Assembly: GCF_000003195.3 (NCBI RefSeq)
Contig: NC_012879.2
Coordinates: forward strand, 41,112,338 to 41,176,337
Origin: Sorghum bicolor
Lineage: Eukaryota > Streptophyta > Magnoliopsida > Poales > Poaceae
Reading direction: 5' to 3'
DNA: 64,000 nt
The notes under the pieces were generated by a model. That model was not told the origin of the DNA. It searched no databases and saw only the letters and a program-made list of their open reading frames with translations. Made by a program: the position numbers and the translations under genes. Positions 11,602 through 23,217 of this stretch are shown here, in pieces; positions within the stretch are counted from its first letter, which is position 1; every line of letters starts with the position of its first letter.

Positions 11602-12843
11602 GGTGATTGGTTACCGATATGAATCGCTACGAGGGTGGCCCGATCTTCATGACAGTAGATCAAAAGAACAAGAATAACTTGCTACGAACAACGGGTAACT
11701 AGCTTTATACCTGACAAATGTTGGATACGACCAAGCGACGGGGAGAGAGGCACCGAAACCACGAAGACTTCGACTCTATCTCCAAACGACGGTAGAACCT
11801 ACAGTCCGGAACTAATCCACACAATACGGCATAGCCGAACAGAAGTCGTAGAGCACGAAGTAGGGGAAACCAGAGGATTCACTTCACAAGTCCATGAAGA
11901 ACAAGAAAGAACAAAGGTTGAGTAAGGCACTCAGCAGCGCGGCTGCAATATCATGTAGTTTATCAAATAATCAAAGGTTGCTAATAGTTTAGAGGTAGAG
12001 AATATTTATACTAGGAACAACCCTCCTAGATAGGTATAAAAACGAAATAGAGTTTCTGAGAGAATACAATGTGAAAGGTCCCCTCGGAATGGATTCCCGA
12101 ACTGGCTTCATGTGACTGTTGGCCTCCAGAGCAATTTCCAATAAACTGACCATAACTTTTTATTGAGAAGTCCAAATGACAAACCGTTTCTTGGGTGCGA
12201 AACTAGACTCCAAGGGCCTTCTAGCAATGTATGCCATCCAGCATGAAACAATGTAGATTGGTACAGGTTTACTTGAAAAGTTGTACCAACATTCTGTCAC
12301 GATAGACTGTTGACCTTCTGAGAAGTCTGTACTAATTCTGGTTTGTAGGCAATATGGAGTATCTAAACTGGTCGCCACTAGATTCATTAGAAAGTAGACT
12401 CGACAAGCTTTCCAACAAGTCCTCATGGGCCTTCATAGATTTTGTGAGTAAAAAGGTATGAAGATTTCTTTGCATTGGTTTGTTCTTGACTTCCACTGGT
12501 CCGTTTTTGACTCTCTGGTCCATTTTGTAGTGTCTTCTGGGACTTGCACTGGTCCGTTCTTCAGGGTCTGATTCATCCTTCTTTTCTTCTATATACCTGA
12601 GTACAATCAAGGTAGAACACTTAGGTAATATATAATTCTCATTAATGTTAAAATGAATCTCACAAAGTAGCGTGTGGACCTCTTGTTGTAGCTTCTTTCC
12701 ATGACTACGTGTAATCGGTCCATCGATAACTTGGGCTAGTGTCGGTGTAGGTAAAACTTGAGTGGTTGTAGCTTGACTTGGAGCTTTGTGATATCTTGCT
12801 TGCTGGCATGGTTATATCAGACTGTGGTAACAGTTATCAGAGG
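11602..12843. other. Unassigned part of element B
   Basis: About 1.2 kb between the two antisense pieces. Open frames on the minus strand at 12160-12610 are short and show no family resemblance. The stretch could be intron sequence of the antisense gene or a small older insertion. I see no terminal repeats. Confidence 0.35.
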
Positions 12844-13749
12844 TTAAGGACGACAACGAATAAAATTGCAAGATTGTGCAAACTTATTCCTTACCTTCGA
12901 AGCTGGTTGAGCCAACTTGTACGCGTGCATCTGGTTGTCGCTGCGCACAAAGTTGCTGTCTGCGAGATTGAAGAGCTCGCTGATTCTACAGTGAATCTCC
13001 GTCTTATCCAGCTTATCCTTGTGCATCCTGGTCGTGGCCTGGCTTCCCTGGTACACATATCCCGGGTGGACCCTCCTCTGGCATGGCTGCACTTGCCGGC
13101 TAAGAAAATTGCCGACTACGCCAGGTCCATCCAGACGCGACCACTCGATCAGGTTCATCAGTTCCTCGATCTGCCCGGTGTACTCTAGTCGGTCCATCCA
13201 GCTGACTCTCTTCTCTAGTACACAGCTAACATTGCAGAAAGTCGCGATGTTCGGCTCTTCCTGGATGTAAAACCATTTCTTGTACCATTTAGATAGGGAA
13301 GTGTTCCAAGGGCAGTTGAGATAGTGATTCTTCATTCCATCATGAAGATTGAGGTATAGTCCACCAATAATCTTGGAGCCTCCAACTGCTCCCTTCTTTC
13401 TCATGCAAAACAAATAATGAAATAAGTCGAAATGCGGCTCGATCCCCGCAAAAGCTTCACAAAGATGGATAAAAGTGGCAACCAAGAGAATCGAGTTTGG
13501 GTGCAGATTGCAAATCCCAATCTCATAGTAGAGAAGCAAGCCCTAAAGAAACAGATGAACCGGAACCCCAAAACCCCTCTTAAAGAAGCCTTCGAAAACA
13601 ACAATCTTACCAGCTCTTGGGTCCGGGATGCTTTCTCTTGATGGTGCCCTCCAGCCACCGAGTTCTTGGTTGTGCAGCAGCCCCATCTCGATGAGCTCGT
13701 TGATGGATTTCGTGGTGGACCTAGATTTCTTCCAATCCTTTGACATCAT
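12844..13749 (-). pseudogene. Element B antisense ORF: 'putative gypsy-type transposon' domain protein
   Basis: The minus-strand frame is continuous from 13749 to 12844 with a single in-frame stop (TAG, 13545-13543); the two halves (13749-13543 and 13539-12844) share the frame. Typical motifs of the domain annotated in plants as 'putative gypsy type transposon' (Pfam Transposase_28) are visible: 'YYEIGICNLHPNSILL', 'FIHLCEAFAGIEPHFDLF', 'GLYLNLHDGMKNHYLNCPWN' and 'WYKKWFYIQEEP'. The N-terminal 'SINELIEMGLLHNQE' and 'PRAGKIVVFEGFFKRGFG' also fit. Despite the name, it has no known transposase activity that I can point to. It lies antisense to pol in the 3' region of the element, as in other Tat-lineage elements of grasses. 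Confidence 0.7.
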
Positions 13750-14239
13750 CTCAGTCCTCTTTTTTTAATCACTCTTGGCCATTTCGCCCCGGTCAACGAG
13801 AACTAAATCTAACTGGTTGGTAGGAGGCAAGGAAGATGAAGGTGAAAGGCTAGAGTATGCAACTGTTGGGTGAAGATCCAGTATTATGCTACTTAGGCTA
13901 TTTATCAAAGGGCAACCATCTCTTCCACTTCCCAAATTCTATGGAAGTGTGCGGTTTCTGCGGCAAAAATGCCGTTTTAGTTCCCAATTTTTGTTGTAGT
14001 AAATCCGCCGCATTTTTTAAATAGTTGTTGGAACTACTTTTGTTTCGGTTCGAATGATGGGCGACTGTGTTGTCAGTGGCACTCCTTTTCACACTATGGA
14101 CTGACGTTTTGACAGCTTTGACAAGATGGGCGGACGCTCTATCACGTCGTGAATTAATTAGCAGAAGGATATGAAGACTCAAAACTCAAGTGAAGCATTT
14201 ACTAAGATTGCGATCTCGTTTGGACTCATGCGGTGTCTA
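13750..14239. other. Element B spacer upstream of the antisense ORF
   Basis: About 490 bases between the antisense ORF start and the tandem repeat. It could hold the antisense promoter or 5' UTR, but no convincing TATA box is seen. Confidence 0.4.
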
Positions 14240-14612
14240 GGGATTGTACCGACCACCGAGCACGTTCGTGATGGCAAACTATGCTCGGGAACTGGTCGAC
14301 CCGATGAAATAGGGGATTGTACCGACCACCGAGCACGTTCGTGATTGCAAACTATGCTTGGGGACTAGACGACCAGATGAAATAGGGGACTGTACCGACC
14401 CCCGAGCACGTTCGTGACGGCAAACTACGCACAGGGACTGGTCGACTAGATGAAATGGGGACTGTACCGACCACCGAGCACGTTTGCGATTGCAAACTAT
14501 ACTCGGGGACTGGTCGACCAATCTGTTTGATGACACTGGGGACTACATCGACCAGCGAGTGTGTTCGTGGTTATCAATTATGCTTAGGTAACTGGTCGAG
14601 TAGTCTATATGC
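14240..14612 (+). repeat. Tandem repeat, about 73-bp unit, five imperfect copies
   Basis: Units start at 14240, 14313, 14386, 14458 and 14539 (spacing 73, 73, 72, 81). Each begins GGGAYTGTACCGACC, contains 'GAGCACGTT' and 'CAAACTA', and ends 'ACTGGTCGAC' plus a short tail; the last copy is more diverged. The array lies about 560 bases before the 3' LTR of B. The recurring 'CTCGGGGACT' core reappears at about 14884-14893, outside the array. Confidence 0.9.
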
Positions 14613-15177
14613 CACGATTCAAGATTATGCAGATCACCGAACACGTTCATGGTTTCTACCAATGCTCAGGGCCTACTCTTTTCAGTTACATATGAATCGG
14701 GCTTATATACAACTGAGCAGTAATTTTAATTTTTTAGACCTTGCTACAAGGCTCATGCTTCGCCTTCCAGCAAGCTCGGGGAATACATCGGTACGATGCA
14801 TCTGGCAATGCATCTTAGCATCAACATTTTTTACATGGATTTTTCTTTAGACCCTGGCACCACGTGCCTACGTCACCTACTACCAGGCTCGGGGACTAAG
14901 TGGGCACACTTCACCTTGCGGTGAATATGCTTGTCTATTGAAGAGCTATACTTTTCAGAAAAGTAAAGTAGGCACACTTCACCAAGAAAGAAATATTTTT
15001 TGATTAAGAGCACCATGCATACTTTAAACAACCTGCTTCTTCAATGTCGATGTTGATCAATTGTCTTTTGAGTTGGTTAAAATACCGTTACAACTGTTCG
15101 GGCGATGTTAAGCTTTACTGGTCAAAGAAGTTCAAGACGGTGTGTTACATCACAATACATGGTGCTCAGGGACTAGC
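14613..15177 (+). other. Element B pre-LTR region
   Basis: Non-coding stretch between the tandem repeat and the 3' LTR. It contains diverged pieces of the repeat core and 'GTGCTCAGGGACTAGC' just before the LTR (15161-15177), in the place of the polypurine tract. Confidence 0.5.
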
Positions 15178-15640
15178 TGTGGGCTTATAAACCTCTATAC
15201 CCTTACGGCTAGACTTGGGCCAGGAGATTTGGCCCATTACAAGACAGTTCGAGGCCTGATCCAACTGCTTGGAGTTTCACGCAAGGAAACAAGACGTGGA
15301 GATCAAGCAGGATTCTAGTCGGTTAGAATAGGAATTGATATCGTGTTATCTATGGCAATTGTAACCGACTAGGATTAGTTTCTAGATTTGTAACCCTGCC
15401 CTCTGGACTATATAAAGAGAGGCAAGGCACCCCCCTTAGGACAACACAATTCAACACATCTCGTATCAATACAATCAGACGTAGGACGTAGGTATTACGC
15501 CCTCACGGCGGCCGAACCTAGATAAAATCCTTGTCTGTGTCTTGCATCACCATCGAGTTTGTAGCTTGTGCACCTATCTACCGATAAACTACTACCGTGG
15601 GTATACCCCAAGGTAGACTACCGACTAGCTTTCATCGACA
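15178..15640 (+). repeat. Element B 3' LTR (463 bp)
   Basis: Starts TGTGGGCTTATAAACC and ends TTCATCGACA. The start and end match the G LTR (43891-44179), where the end is followed by a PBS, so the LTR limits are supported by two copies. The middle carries a TATA box at 15409-15416 ('TATATAAA'). The following base, 15641, is already C LTR sequence. Confidence 0.85.
15409..15416 (+). promoter_or_regulatory. TATA box in element B LTR
   Basis: 'GGACTATATAAAGAGAGG' sits in mid-LTR. The same position in the G LTR (about 44120) reads 'GGACTATATAAGGAGAGG'. Position and conservation fit the LTR promoter. Confidence 0.6.
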
Positions 15641-18001
15641 TGCCGCCATTAGCGGGGGCATGGTCCTTAGGGTTCGGTAGAGTTAGGGTTTCTGGTGTCA
15701 ATCGACGCGGGAGAGAGCGAGGAACACGATGGTGCCCTCAGCTGCCGTGGAGACCTTGTCGTCGTCGAGGTTTTCCGAGGGTCAAGCATGGCCTCTGTCC
15801 TCGGGGTCGCTAACGAGTGGGTCCTGTTGACCTGTGGGGTCCCTCTGTTAGTCTCTCCCTCTCTCCTGTTCTTGTTTTGTTTTGTGCTGAACTCGAGTTT
15901 GGCAGATCCAAATGACGTGATTCAAACTTTGTCATGCTCCTGTGGTAGTCTAATTTTTATTAAAAATATAATATGTGCCATGTTTTCTGTGAAAAATAAT
16001 TGTTATGAACTAATCATGATTAATCAAAGGAAAATCATATCTTTCTGTGTAATGCTCCGAATGTGATGAAAATTTTATGGCATACTTTGCATGGTAGTAT
16101 AAGCTCTGGTAATTATTTCATGGTTTTTGGATGCTGTATGACCGGTATGTAATTTATACTTGATTAATTTCTTAAATCCTTGTATAAATTATTATAAATA
16201 ATGCATGCTTGTGTTGGTGCTCTCCTTTAGCTTGATTTGTGTTGATGGTAGTAGAATCATAAAGATAATCTAAAATCTGTTGTTTGACACTGTTTGACAT
16301 AAGTTTTCTAATTTATGGTAATAAGGACCTTGTCACATGATAATAAGATATCTAAAGTTTGGTAAGTACAATTGCTCTAAACATTTTATGGTGATGTTTA
16401 TGTGCCATGCTTGTGCTTCTGTAATTTTTATAGATTTTTCTGAGTACTTATGCTCATATCTCTTAATTATGCTCTTTTATAGAATTAAAGTAATAAATAC
16501 TATATAAATAATGTTTTGGTAAGTAACATATAGTTTTCTGGTAATCTTACATCATATGTATTCTGGTGAGTCACTTGGTTGACACTAAATATGCTTTTGC
16601 CATGTTAGTAAATAATTAATTTAAGGCATTTAACCATTCTGAACAGCAAAGGATAAATCTGGTAATTGCTTAATGTAAATATGTTTTCTGGAGGACTTGT
16701 CTATACAAAAGTTGTTGTAAACTTTATGCTCTAGCTGGGATTATTTTGGTGGCCTTTGGCCCAGTGGTTTAAAAGTTATGCTTGCTCCAAGTTGGGTTCC
16801 AGCTTAGGGTTGCTCTCTGTTTGTCTGGGTCAAAACCTGGAACTTTGTTTATTTGACCTATTTCACTTATGAATCATGCTTAAGTATCTAAAGATGAAAT
16901 GTAGATAATTTTGTAAGCTTTCAAGAATATCTTAAATCATGCTTGTTGGATCTGTACATCTCCAGATATGATCTGTTCTCTATGCTACCATGTTGAGTAA
17001 GAAGTGCGGTTGGTTTGTCTAGTTAGTTTGCATCTTTGTTAAGTCTTGTGGTGCTCTTGTGTAAGCTTGTTGAAGAGTTTACTCTGTAAATGAGTGTCCA
17101 GTGAGGTGCTATGGTATAAATCCATGATGCATCCACCATTTCCTTGTATGCATACATCTTTTACTCACTGCACGTACATGCAATAGGTGCATCGGAAGTC
17201 GGAGTCACATACGAGATCGAGAGGGTGAATCCGGAAGAACACCCAGGAGCCGGAGGTCCAGCCAGCAGGACCAAAGGAGCCCAAATAAGAAGTCGAGTGT
17301 CCGAGTCATGAGCCCACGTCGTTCGTGAAAGGCAAACCCCGGAGCATTATAAGTCTCCTATTTATTTTACCAAGCATGAGTGAATATGTTAATACCTATT
17401 GCTGCATTATGTGTAGGAGTTGTATCAAACCCTTGCTACATTATACCTTGCATTGTCTAGATATCTTACCTTACCCTGGTATAGAGTCAGGATCGAGTAA
17501 TAGCTTAGCCATCCTTAAACCGGTAGAAGTCGGGTGATGTCCTGTCACCTGTGAGCTTTAGGGTCTGATGATGGATCACAGTTGGCTATATTTGCTATCA
17601 TGGAAAAGAACCTGGCTAAAATAACTTAAGCCGAGCGGAGTTTTGCAAGGTGGTAGGAACTCCATCTGTGGCAGCTAATGACCGATCGTTGTATGTCCTC
17701 TTTTCATGTCAAACACATGTCGGACACTTAGTTGGCCGGATAACTCGTTCCGACCGCAAAGTCTAGTAGTATGACTCAGGCCAGAAGACTGGCAAGTATA
17801 AAGTGCGCACTATTGGAGAAAGTGCGGTGTGCGGGGGGCCATTGGCGTAAGACGAAGGCCAGGTGATTTAAAAGTCCTGATCGTCCTGGCTAAGTGGCAG
17901 CCCTCGGAGTGCGGCACTGATCGGAGCTACGATTCCTGAGTCGTACCAAAGGTGACTTATTTGCTCTCCGATGGAGGAAGCATGGGTGAGTGCTAGGAAT
18001 A

Positions 18002-18790
18002 TGATGAAAGTCCATGCCTGATCTTCCGAGAGGTAATTGGTAAATTCAATTTGTGGGGAACTCGACGTTGGCGATCCGGCTTCAAATCAGCACGACTCGA
18101 ACCCTGCGACCGTTACACCACTGCTCTGTTGGTTATCAACCAAGCACAACATGAGTAACCTCGCCAAGAAGGCTTTTCCTACAAGCGAATCGAAGAACAC
18201 AAGCAATAAAGTATAAACACGCAACCTAAAATTGCAAACATGAATGATGTGAATATTCAAATGAGGGTTCCAAAGGACTAATCGAAACAGTGGAGGAGAT
18301 CAAGAACGGGGGCCTAGATCACATAAAAGAATTTGTCACCACAATTATAATGAACGATTCAGTTTCTCGATGGAAAACTAAACTCTAAACAAAACCCGAT
18401 TCTAAACAGCAGCGGCTGTGTGGAATATAAAGTAGAAGCGACCTAAGGTTGGAGGCGACTAGGGGGAGGTGCCCACAACATGGGCTTAAGGCCCGAATTC
18501 GATACATGACCAAGTTGGCCCAAAATAGGTGATACAGCACCTTGTCATGGACACAAAGATTAATCAATGAAAGATCTGGAGCTAGGACCAGATCCAAAAC
18601 GATGGTGTCATTGTCCCCTTTCCAATGAGTCCAAGATCACCCCGTTTCGATGTCATAAGAAGAAGTTATGATCAAAACTCTGACGACGTGTTTGCTGAAT
18701 CCGAGAGTGACGTGGTAGCTGAGTTGGAGATGAATTGTAACTTGGAAAAGATGATGTTGTCAACGTATCCAGTGTGACGTGTCCTCATCA
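18002..18790 (-). repeat. Element D 3' LTR (789 bp)
   Basis: Begins TGATGAAAGTCC and ends GTCCTCATCA. It carries about 48 bases ('CTCTGTTGGTTATC...' region, 18122-18180) that the other LTR lacks, accounting for most of the length difference. The flank on its left is C LTR. Confidence 0.9.
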
Positions 18791-18890
18791 TCCTCCCCTT
18801 CTTGAATTGGAGTCGTCCTCGACTCCATCTTTGTTGTGTCCTCATCATCCCCTCCTTCTACAAATGGAGTCATCCTCGACTCTTCCCCAT
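18779..18890 (-). repeat. 57-bp imperfect duplication spanning the inner edge of the D 3' LTR
   Basis: 'GTGTCCTCATCATCC' occurs at 18779 and again at 18836, and 'GGAGTCRTCCTCGACTC' follows each. The LTR ends in the first copy, so an LTR-edge/polypurine-like segment is repeated inside the element. On the minus strand it encodes the repeated acidic motif of the tail. Confidence 0.7.
18791..18806 (-). other. Element D polypurine tract
   Basis: On the minus strand the LTR start TGATGAGGAC is preceded by TTCAAGAAGGGGAGGA, a purine-rich stretch in the right place for plus-strand priming. Confidence 0.65.
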
Positions 18891-19264
18891 CAACAAACTC
18901 CTGCAAAAGGTTAGTCACAGCAGGCAAGGCACAAGACATAATAGGTTGACAAAGCATAGTATAACATGGTACATCTGGATTATCACATAACGCAGCAGAG
19001 GTACAAGATGTAGCAAGTAAAGCACCTCCATGTAACTTATTTTCATTATTTTTATCAATGTCTATGGAAGGTTTATTGTTAATCTCTTTAGCATGTTTAA
19101 CAATATCCATTGGTGACAAAGGCAGTAAAGTAATGTTCTTGTTCTTATGTATGAAAGTGTATGTATTAGTTCTACCATGGTGTAAAGCATCATTATCAAA
19201 TTCCCATGGACATCCTAACAAAATTGAACAAGCTTGCATAAGCGCAACATCAAAATCAGTAGTA

Positions 19265-20305
19265 TCATGATAACAACTTGTGATGGCAAATGATTTTAGC
19301 ACTGGGTGAGAAGGAACTAGTGGAAGCACCCAGAGTGGCACCTTTCTTCAGCTGTGGAGGCTGCACATTAGACAATTTACTTACCTCAGAAGAAAATGCA
19401 GGTGTAGATGGTTGTGGTGCAATAGAAATCTTGAGCGTCTCTGGCTCGGAACGCTGCTGAAAATTCCTCCCATTATTAGACCTGAAAGACTGGTGTTGCT
19501 TGCGTCCCTGTACTTCATGTTCTGCCTTTATACCAAGATGATACAATTGAGAAAAATTACACCATTCTTTATAATCAAGAATGTTCTAGATATCATGATT
19601 TAAACCACCAAAGAATCTAGCACTAGCATCAGCATCATCTTCATGTACACCACAACGTGCTAAACCAATAAGCAATTCTTGATAGTATGCTTCTACACTT
19701 TTATCTTCTTATTATAAAGTTTGCAGTTTAAGACATAAATCACATTGATAATAAGAAGGAACAAAATGAGATTTCATACATTGTATTAAAGCATTCCAAG
19801 TTTGAGGCACAACAACAACATTATTAGTATTGCGAAGATCACTCCACCAAAATAAAGCAAATGGTAAACTCACTAGTAGCGGTCTAACTCTATGCTCAGC
19901 AGGCACATTATGAGAATCAAAATTTTATTGAACAGCAAGCTCCCAATCTAAATATGCCTCAGAATCAATATTACCAGCAAAAGGAGGTAGGCTAAATTTA
20001 ATTTTAGCAAAAGGATCATTATTACCATAGTTATTACCTCCCGTACCGCGACGATTGAAGTTATAACGGCGACGGTTGTGTGCATCACAGTCATCGTCCA
20101 CATCTTCATGATCAGATAGATCTCCATCTACATCTTCATCATCACCATGATGAGATTGAGGGCGTTGCTTAATCTGTTCAATGCGAGTGACCAGATTGTT
20201 TACATTACGTGTCAGCTCGTTCATAAGATTGCGCTGTTTAGTAATGAACGCTGCAAGTTCACCTTTGGACACACAATCATTGAAATTCGTCGGAGATCCT
20301 GCCAT
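19265..20305 (-). pseudogene. gag: Element D gag remnant
   Basis: Starts at the ATG 20305-20303 ('MAGSPTNFNDCVSKGELAAF'), continues through a heptad-like stretch and an acidic patch to 'KFSLPPFAGNIDSEAYLDWE'. After an in-frame TAA (19925-19927) it goes on with 'HRVRPLLVSLPFALFWWSDL' and 'PQTWNALIQCMKSHFVPSYY', the gag capsid core. It is read again at 19546-19265 ('VQGRKQHQSFRSNNGRNFQ'). The frame breaks off at 'SAKIICH', exactly where the CCHC knuckle begins in relatives, and the knuckle is missing. Several stops make it inactive. I place it in Ty3/gypsy but am unsure of the clade. Confidence 0.75.
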
Positions 20306-21615
20306 GGTTAGAAAATAGGGAAAAACAACAGCAAAGGATTATCCCTATCAACTAAAAGGAACCAAGTTGTGGTGGTAGTGGTAAAAGTGGAATACAAAAT
20401 CAAAAGCGGCTTACCACCGTCTTACAAGTGTTCTTACCAAAGCCTAACAGGAGCAAAACCAAATTGGCAAAGTAATCTGCTGTTGAGCGTGGATAAACAG
20501 TTGCAAGATGAACTTGTGCTGACAGAAGTATATGTGGAGCTTTGGACAGGCACAATTTAAGTAGCAAGGATTAGCAATATTCGAATGCAGAGTTAGCTAA
20601 GTTCAATAAGTATCCAAAGGACAAATCACAATTGCTGGCTAAGACGTGTCTAGACATAGTGCAACAAGGTGAAACAAAGTATGATGGAAGGAACTCAGCG
20701 AACAAGCAATAGAGCAGATTTTTCCTTTATCATGATTTTTCCTAGATTTTCCCAAAAGGTACTAGTAGGAATCAAGATTTTTTACTTTTTCACTATTTTT
20801 TTATATTTTTCTCTGAACAAGGATCACAAAAGATATAACTACAAAAATTGGCAACTACAACTGAGGTCAGATGTGGTCTACAGAAATTTAGCAAGTCCTC
20901 TGAAAAGCATGCAAAACCCTTGTCAATTTTTTTCTTTATTTTCCTGAATTTTTTGGCAATTTTGATGAGACCGAACAGGGCTTCGCTGAGTTTGCGTCGG
21001 GTCCAAATGGTGTCAAGAAACTGCTGTAAAAATTTTAGATTTTTCTGATAAACGAGCGAAAAGTTATGCCTGCTTTACCGAATGTATCTCAAGTTATGTT
21101 TTTTCGAAGGCACAACACGGCAGCGGCGGTGGCAGTTAGGGCAAAGCATCCCTAAACTCCAACACCAATCATAGGATGAATTGTCCCTATGACTAACAGC
21201 AATAGGTATTCGCCTGATGATGTAAGGAGGGCTGCGATGCAGGCAAAATAACAGCGGCTAGCAACCTATCTCGGGTTAGCGCGGCGGCGAGAGATCACAC
21301 AAGGCGGCTAGCGGAGGCAAGTCAAGTAATGTGGTGGCTTTGACTTGTTGTTTGGAAACAGTGGATGGGATAGCGGCAGAAACTAAGAACAGCAACGGTG
21401 CAAATGAACTACGATGACAAGCATAATCAAAACAAGCAACTAGACTCAACCACGAACACAAACTCAACAAAGCAAATCTAAAAACAAATTAGAAGGCACA
21501 ATGGGTGATAGGACAGCGGAAAATTAAACTATTTTTTGGGCTTTTTGTGGACTGTAGGGAATGAACAAATATGAATCTAGGGCAAACGAGATTATACCTC
21601 ATGGTAAACCTGAGA
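20306..21615 (-). other. Element D leader
   Basis: 1.3 kb of non-coding leader between PBS and gag ATG, AT-rich in the half nearer gag (20700-20960). Short open frames show no conservation signal. Confidence 0.7.
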
Positions 21616-21628
21616 TATCTGATACCAA
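21616..21628 (-). other. Element D primer binding site (Met tRNA type)
   Basis: Minus strand: LTR end CTTTCATCA, then AT, then TGGTATCAGA, matching the plant initiator-Met PBS consensus. It sets the orientation of D. Confidence 0.85.
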
Positions 21629-21629
21629 T

Positions 21630-22375
21630 TGATGAAAGTTCAGGCCTGATCTTCCGAGAGGTAATTGGTAAATTCGATTTGTTGAGAACTCAACATTCGC
21701 GATCCGGCTTCAAATCAGCACGATTCGAACCCTGCAACCGATACACCACTGCAAGCGAATCGAAGAACACAAGCAAGAAAGTATAAACATGCAATCTGAA
21801 ATTGCAGATATGAATGACATGAATGTTCAAAGGAGGGTTCAAGAACTCGGATCCAAAGGACTAATCGACACAGTGGAGGAGATCAAGAATGGGGCCCTGG
21901 ATCACTGTAAAAAGATTTGTCACCCCAATTACAATGACCGATTCCATTTCTCGATGGAAAACTAAACTCTAAACAAAACCTGAGTCTCAACAGCGGCGGC
22001 TGCGTGGAATATAAAGGAGAAGCGACCTAGGGTTGGAGGCGACCAGGGGGAGGCGCCCACAACATGGACTTAAGGCCCGAATTCGATACATGTCCAAGTT
22101 GGCCCAAAATAGGTGACGCAACATCTTGTCGTGAACATAAAGATTAATCCACGAAAGATCTGGAGCTGAGACCAGATTCAAAACAACGGCGTTGTTGTCC
22201 CCTTTCCAACGAGTCCAATATCACCCTGTTTCAATGTCGTATCAAGAAGTTATGATCAAAACACTGATGATGTGTTTGCTGAATCCGAGAGTGACATGGT
22301 AGTTCAGTTTGAGATGAATTGCAACTTAGAAAAGACGATGTTGTCAACGTATCCAGCGTGACGATGTCCTCATCA
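21630..22375 (-). repeat. Element D 5' LTR (746 bp)
   Basis: Begins TGATGAAAGTTCAGG and ends GATGTCCTCATCA; homologous along its length to 18002-18790 with many substitutions and one length difference, so the insertion is not recent. Confidence 0.9.
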
Positions 22376-23217
22376 GAATAACCCTTCAACTAGATAGGAA
22401 TTGATTCGAATCGCCATCTCTCCCGGATAGTGAGAACTTGACACAGCAGCGGCAAACATAGCGTCCATTAAATACTTAATGGTTCTAAGATGATTATGAT
22501 GATGGCAATAATGAACAATTGACAAAACCGGATATGGTTATTATTGTTTGATGTTAATCAAGTGAGTGCCTTAGTACAGGTGCTAATCTAGTGGTAGGTT
22601 AATGATAATTAACTTGAGGCTAATAAGAAAGGTTTAGTTATCCAACTTAAGCTTTTGATGCAAAATGTGTCAAGCCAGCTTCACTATTTACAGTAGCCTT
22701 CTATGATCCTTCATGTCTTTGTTGTGGTTCAATGGATAAGTCTAGCTGAGTACAACCTTGTACTCAGGGTTTATTCTCACTTATTGCAGATGATATCTTC
22801 TATGATGGTTTCTGCAAGAGCTGTCTTCACCCTGCTGAGGATGATGACTAACCATTGGGTGTGGTTCTCTAAGTCTTCATACCTTACTTTCTTTTGGTGG
22901 ATATGATGAGACCCTGGTTGTAACAATAAACTTGTGATGTTGGTGTGAAAACTATGTAGCTTCCGCTACTTGAACTTGGTTTGTGATAACTTAAGTAAAC
23001 TCCGATGTGTGTCGCTTCATCGACCTTATATGAAATGTTGTAACAATCGATGTATTGTGTAGAACTTATTACGATCTTGACATGTTGTTCAATTGGTTTG
23101 AAAACCTTTGAGATTTCGTTTGACTACCAGGATTATATGGGCTCAAGTTTGGAAACTTGATTGCTCCGGCAATCGTTTCTACACTTGAACTCTTATAATT
23201 TGGTCGGTTCTGTGACG

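Larger units (their letters stand above)
8071..15640 (+). mobile_element. Element B: degenerate Ty3/gypsy Tat-lineage element, 3' part
   Basis: Plus-strand order: RNase H remnant, integrase, a 5.3-kb 3' region carrying antisense ORFs, a tandem repeat, then a 463-bp 3' LTR. The left part was separated by the insertion of A at 8070/8071 and lies outside the window. Its 3' LTR end (15640) is followed by sequence of the C LTR, so B was inserted into C. A related but shorter copy is G (43891-44898), whose PBS (TGGCGCGCCAGGTAGGGG) belongs to the same type. Confidence 0.8.
18760..19341 (-). pseudogene. Element D protease/linker plus polyprotein-tail fusion
   Basis: A minus-strand frame of 193 codons. 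It contains 'QACSILLGCPWEFDNDALHHGRTNTYTF', the segment that in complete relatives lies between protease and RT. It then passes into an acidic tail with a repeated motif ('SRMTPFVEGGDDEDT', 'SRTTPIQEGEDDEDT') of the kind found at the end of such polyproteins. The catalytic protease part and all of RT-RNaseH-IN are missing between these landmarks, so the frame looks like the product of an internal deletion that kept the frame open. The last codons run into the LTR. Confidence 0.6.
18002..22375 (-). mobile_element. Element D: small Ty3/gypsy deletion derivative (4374 bp), TSD GAATA
   Basis: Complete insertion with both LTRs (18002-18790 and 21630-22375) and a 5-bp duplication GAATA (17997-18001 and 22376-22380). 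Ends are TGATGA and TCATCA. The PBS beside the right LTR puts the element on the minus strand. The internal 2.84 kb keeps gag pieces, a protease-to-RT linker and a C-terminal tail only; RT, RNase H and integrase are absent. Confidence 0.9.
15641..23217 (+). repeat. Element C 5' LTR, 5'-truncated and split by element D
   Basis: LTR sequence at 15641-18001 and 22381-23217 is homologous to the A LTR. The D insertion splits 'GCTAGGAATAACCCTTC'. The right end reads TCGGTTCTGTGACG, where A has TGTGACA, followed by the PBS. The left boundary is the B insertion; the missing 5' part presumably lies left of B, outside the window. No coding content. Confidence 0.85.

Noticed and set aside
12160..12610. 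Minus-strand ORFs in the middle of B
   Set aside because: Short, no recognisable motif, no matching copy elsewhere in the window.
14240..14612. Regular repeats with a constant part and variable part, as in a CRISPR array
   Set aside because: Units are directly adjacent, about 73 bp, with no unique spacers, and lie in a plant retroelement.
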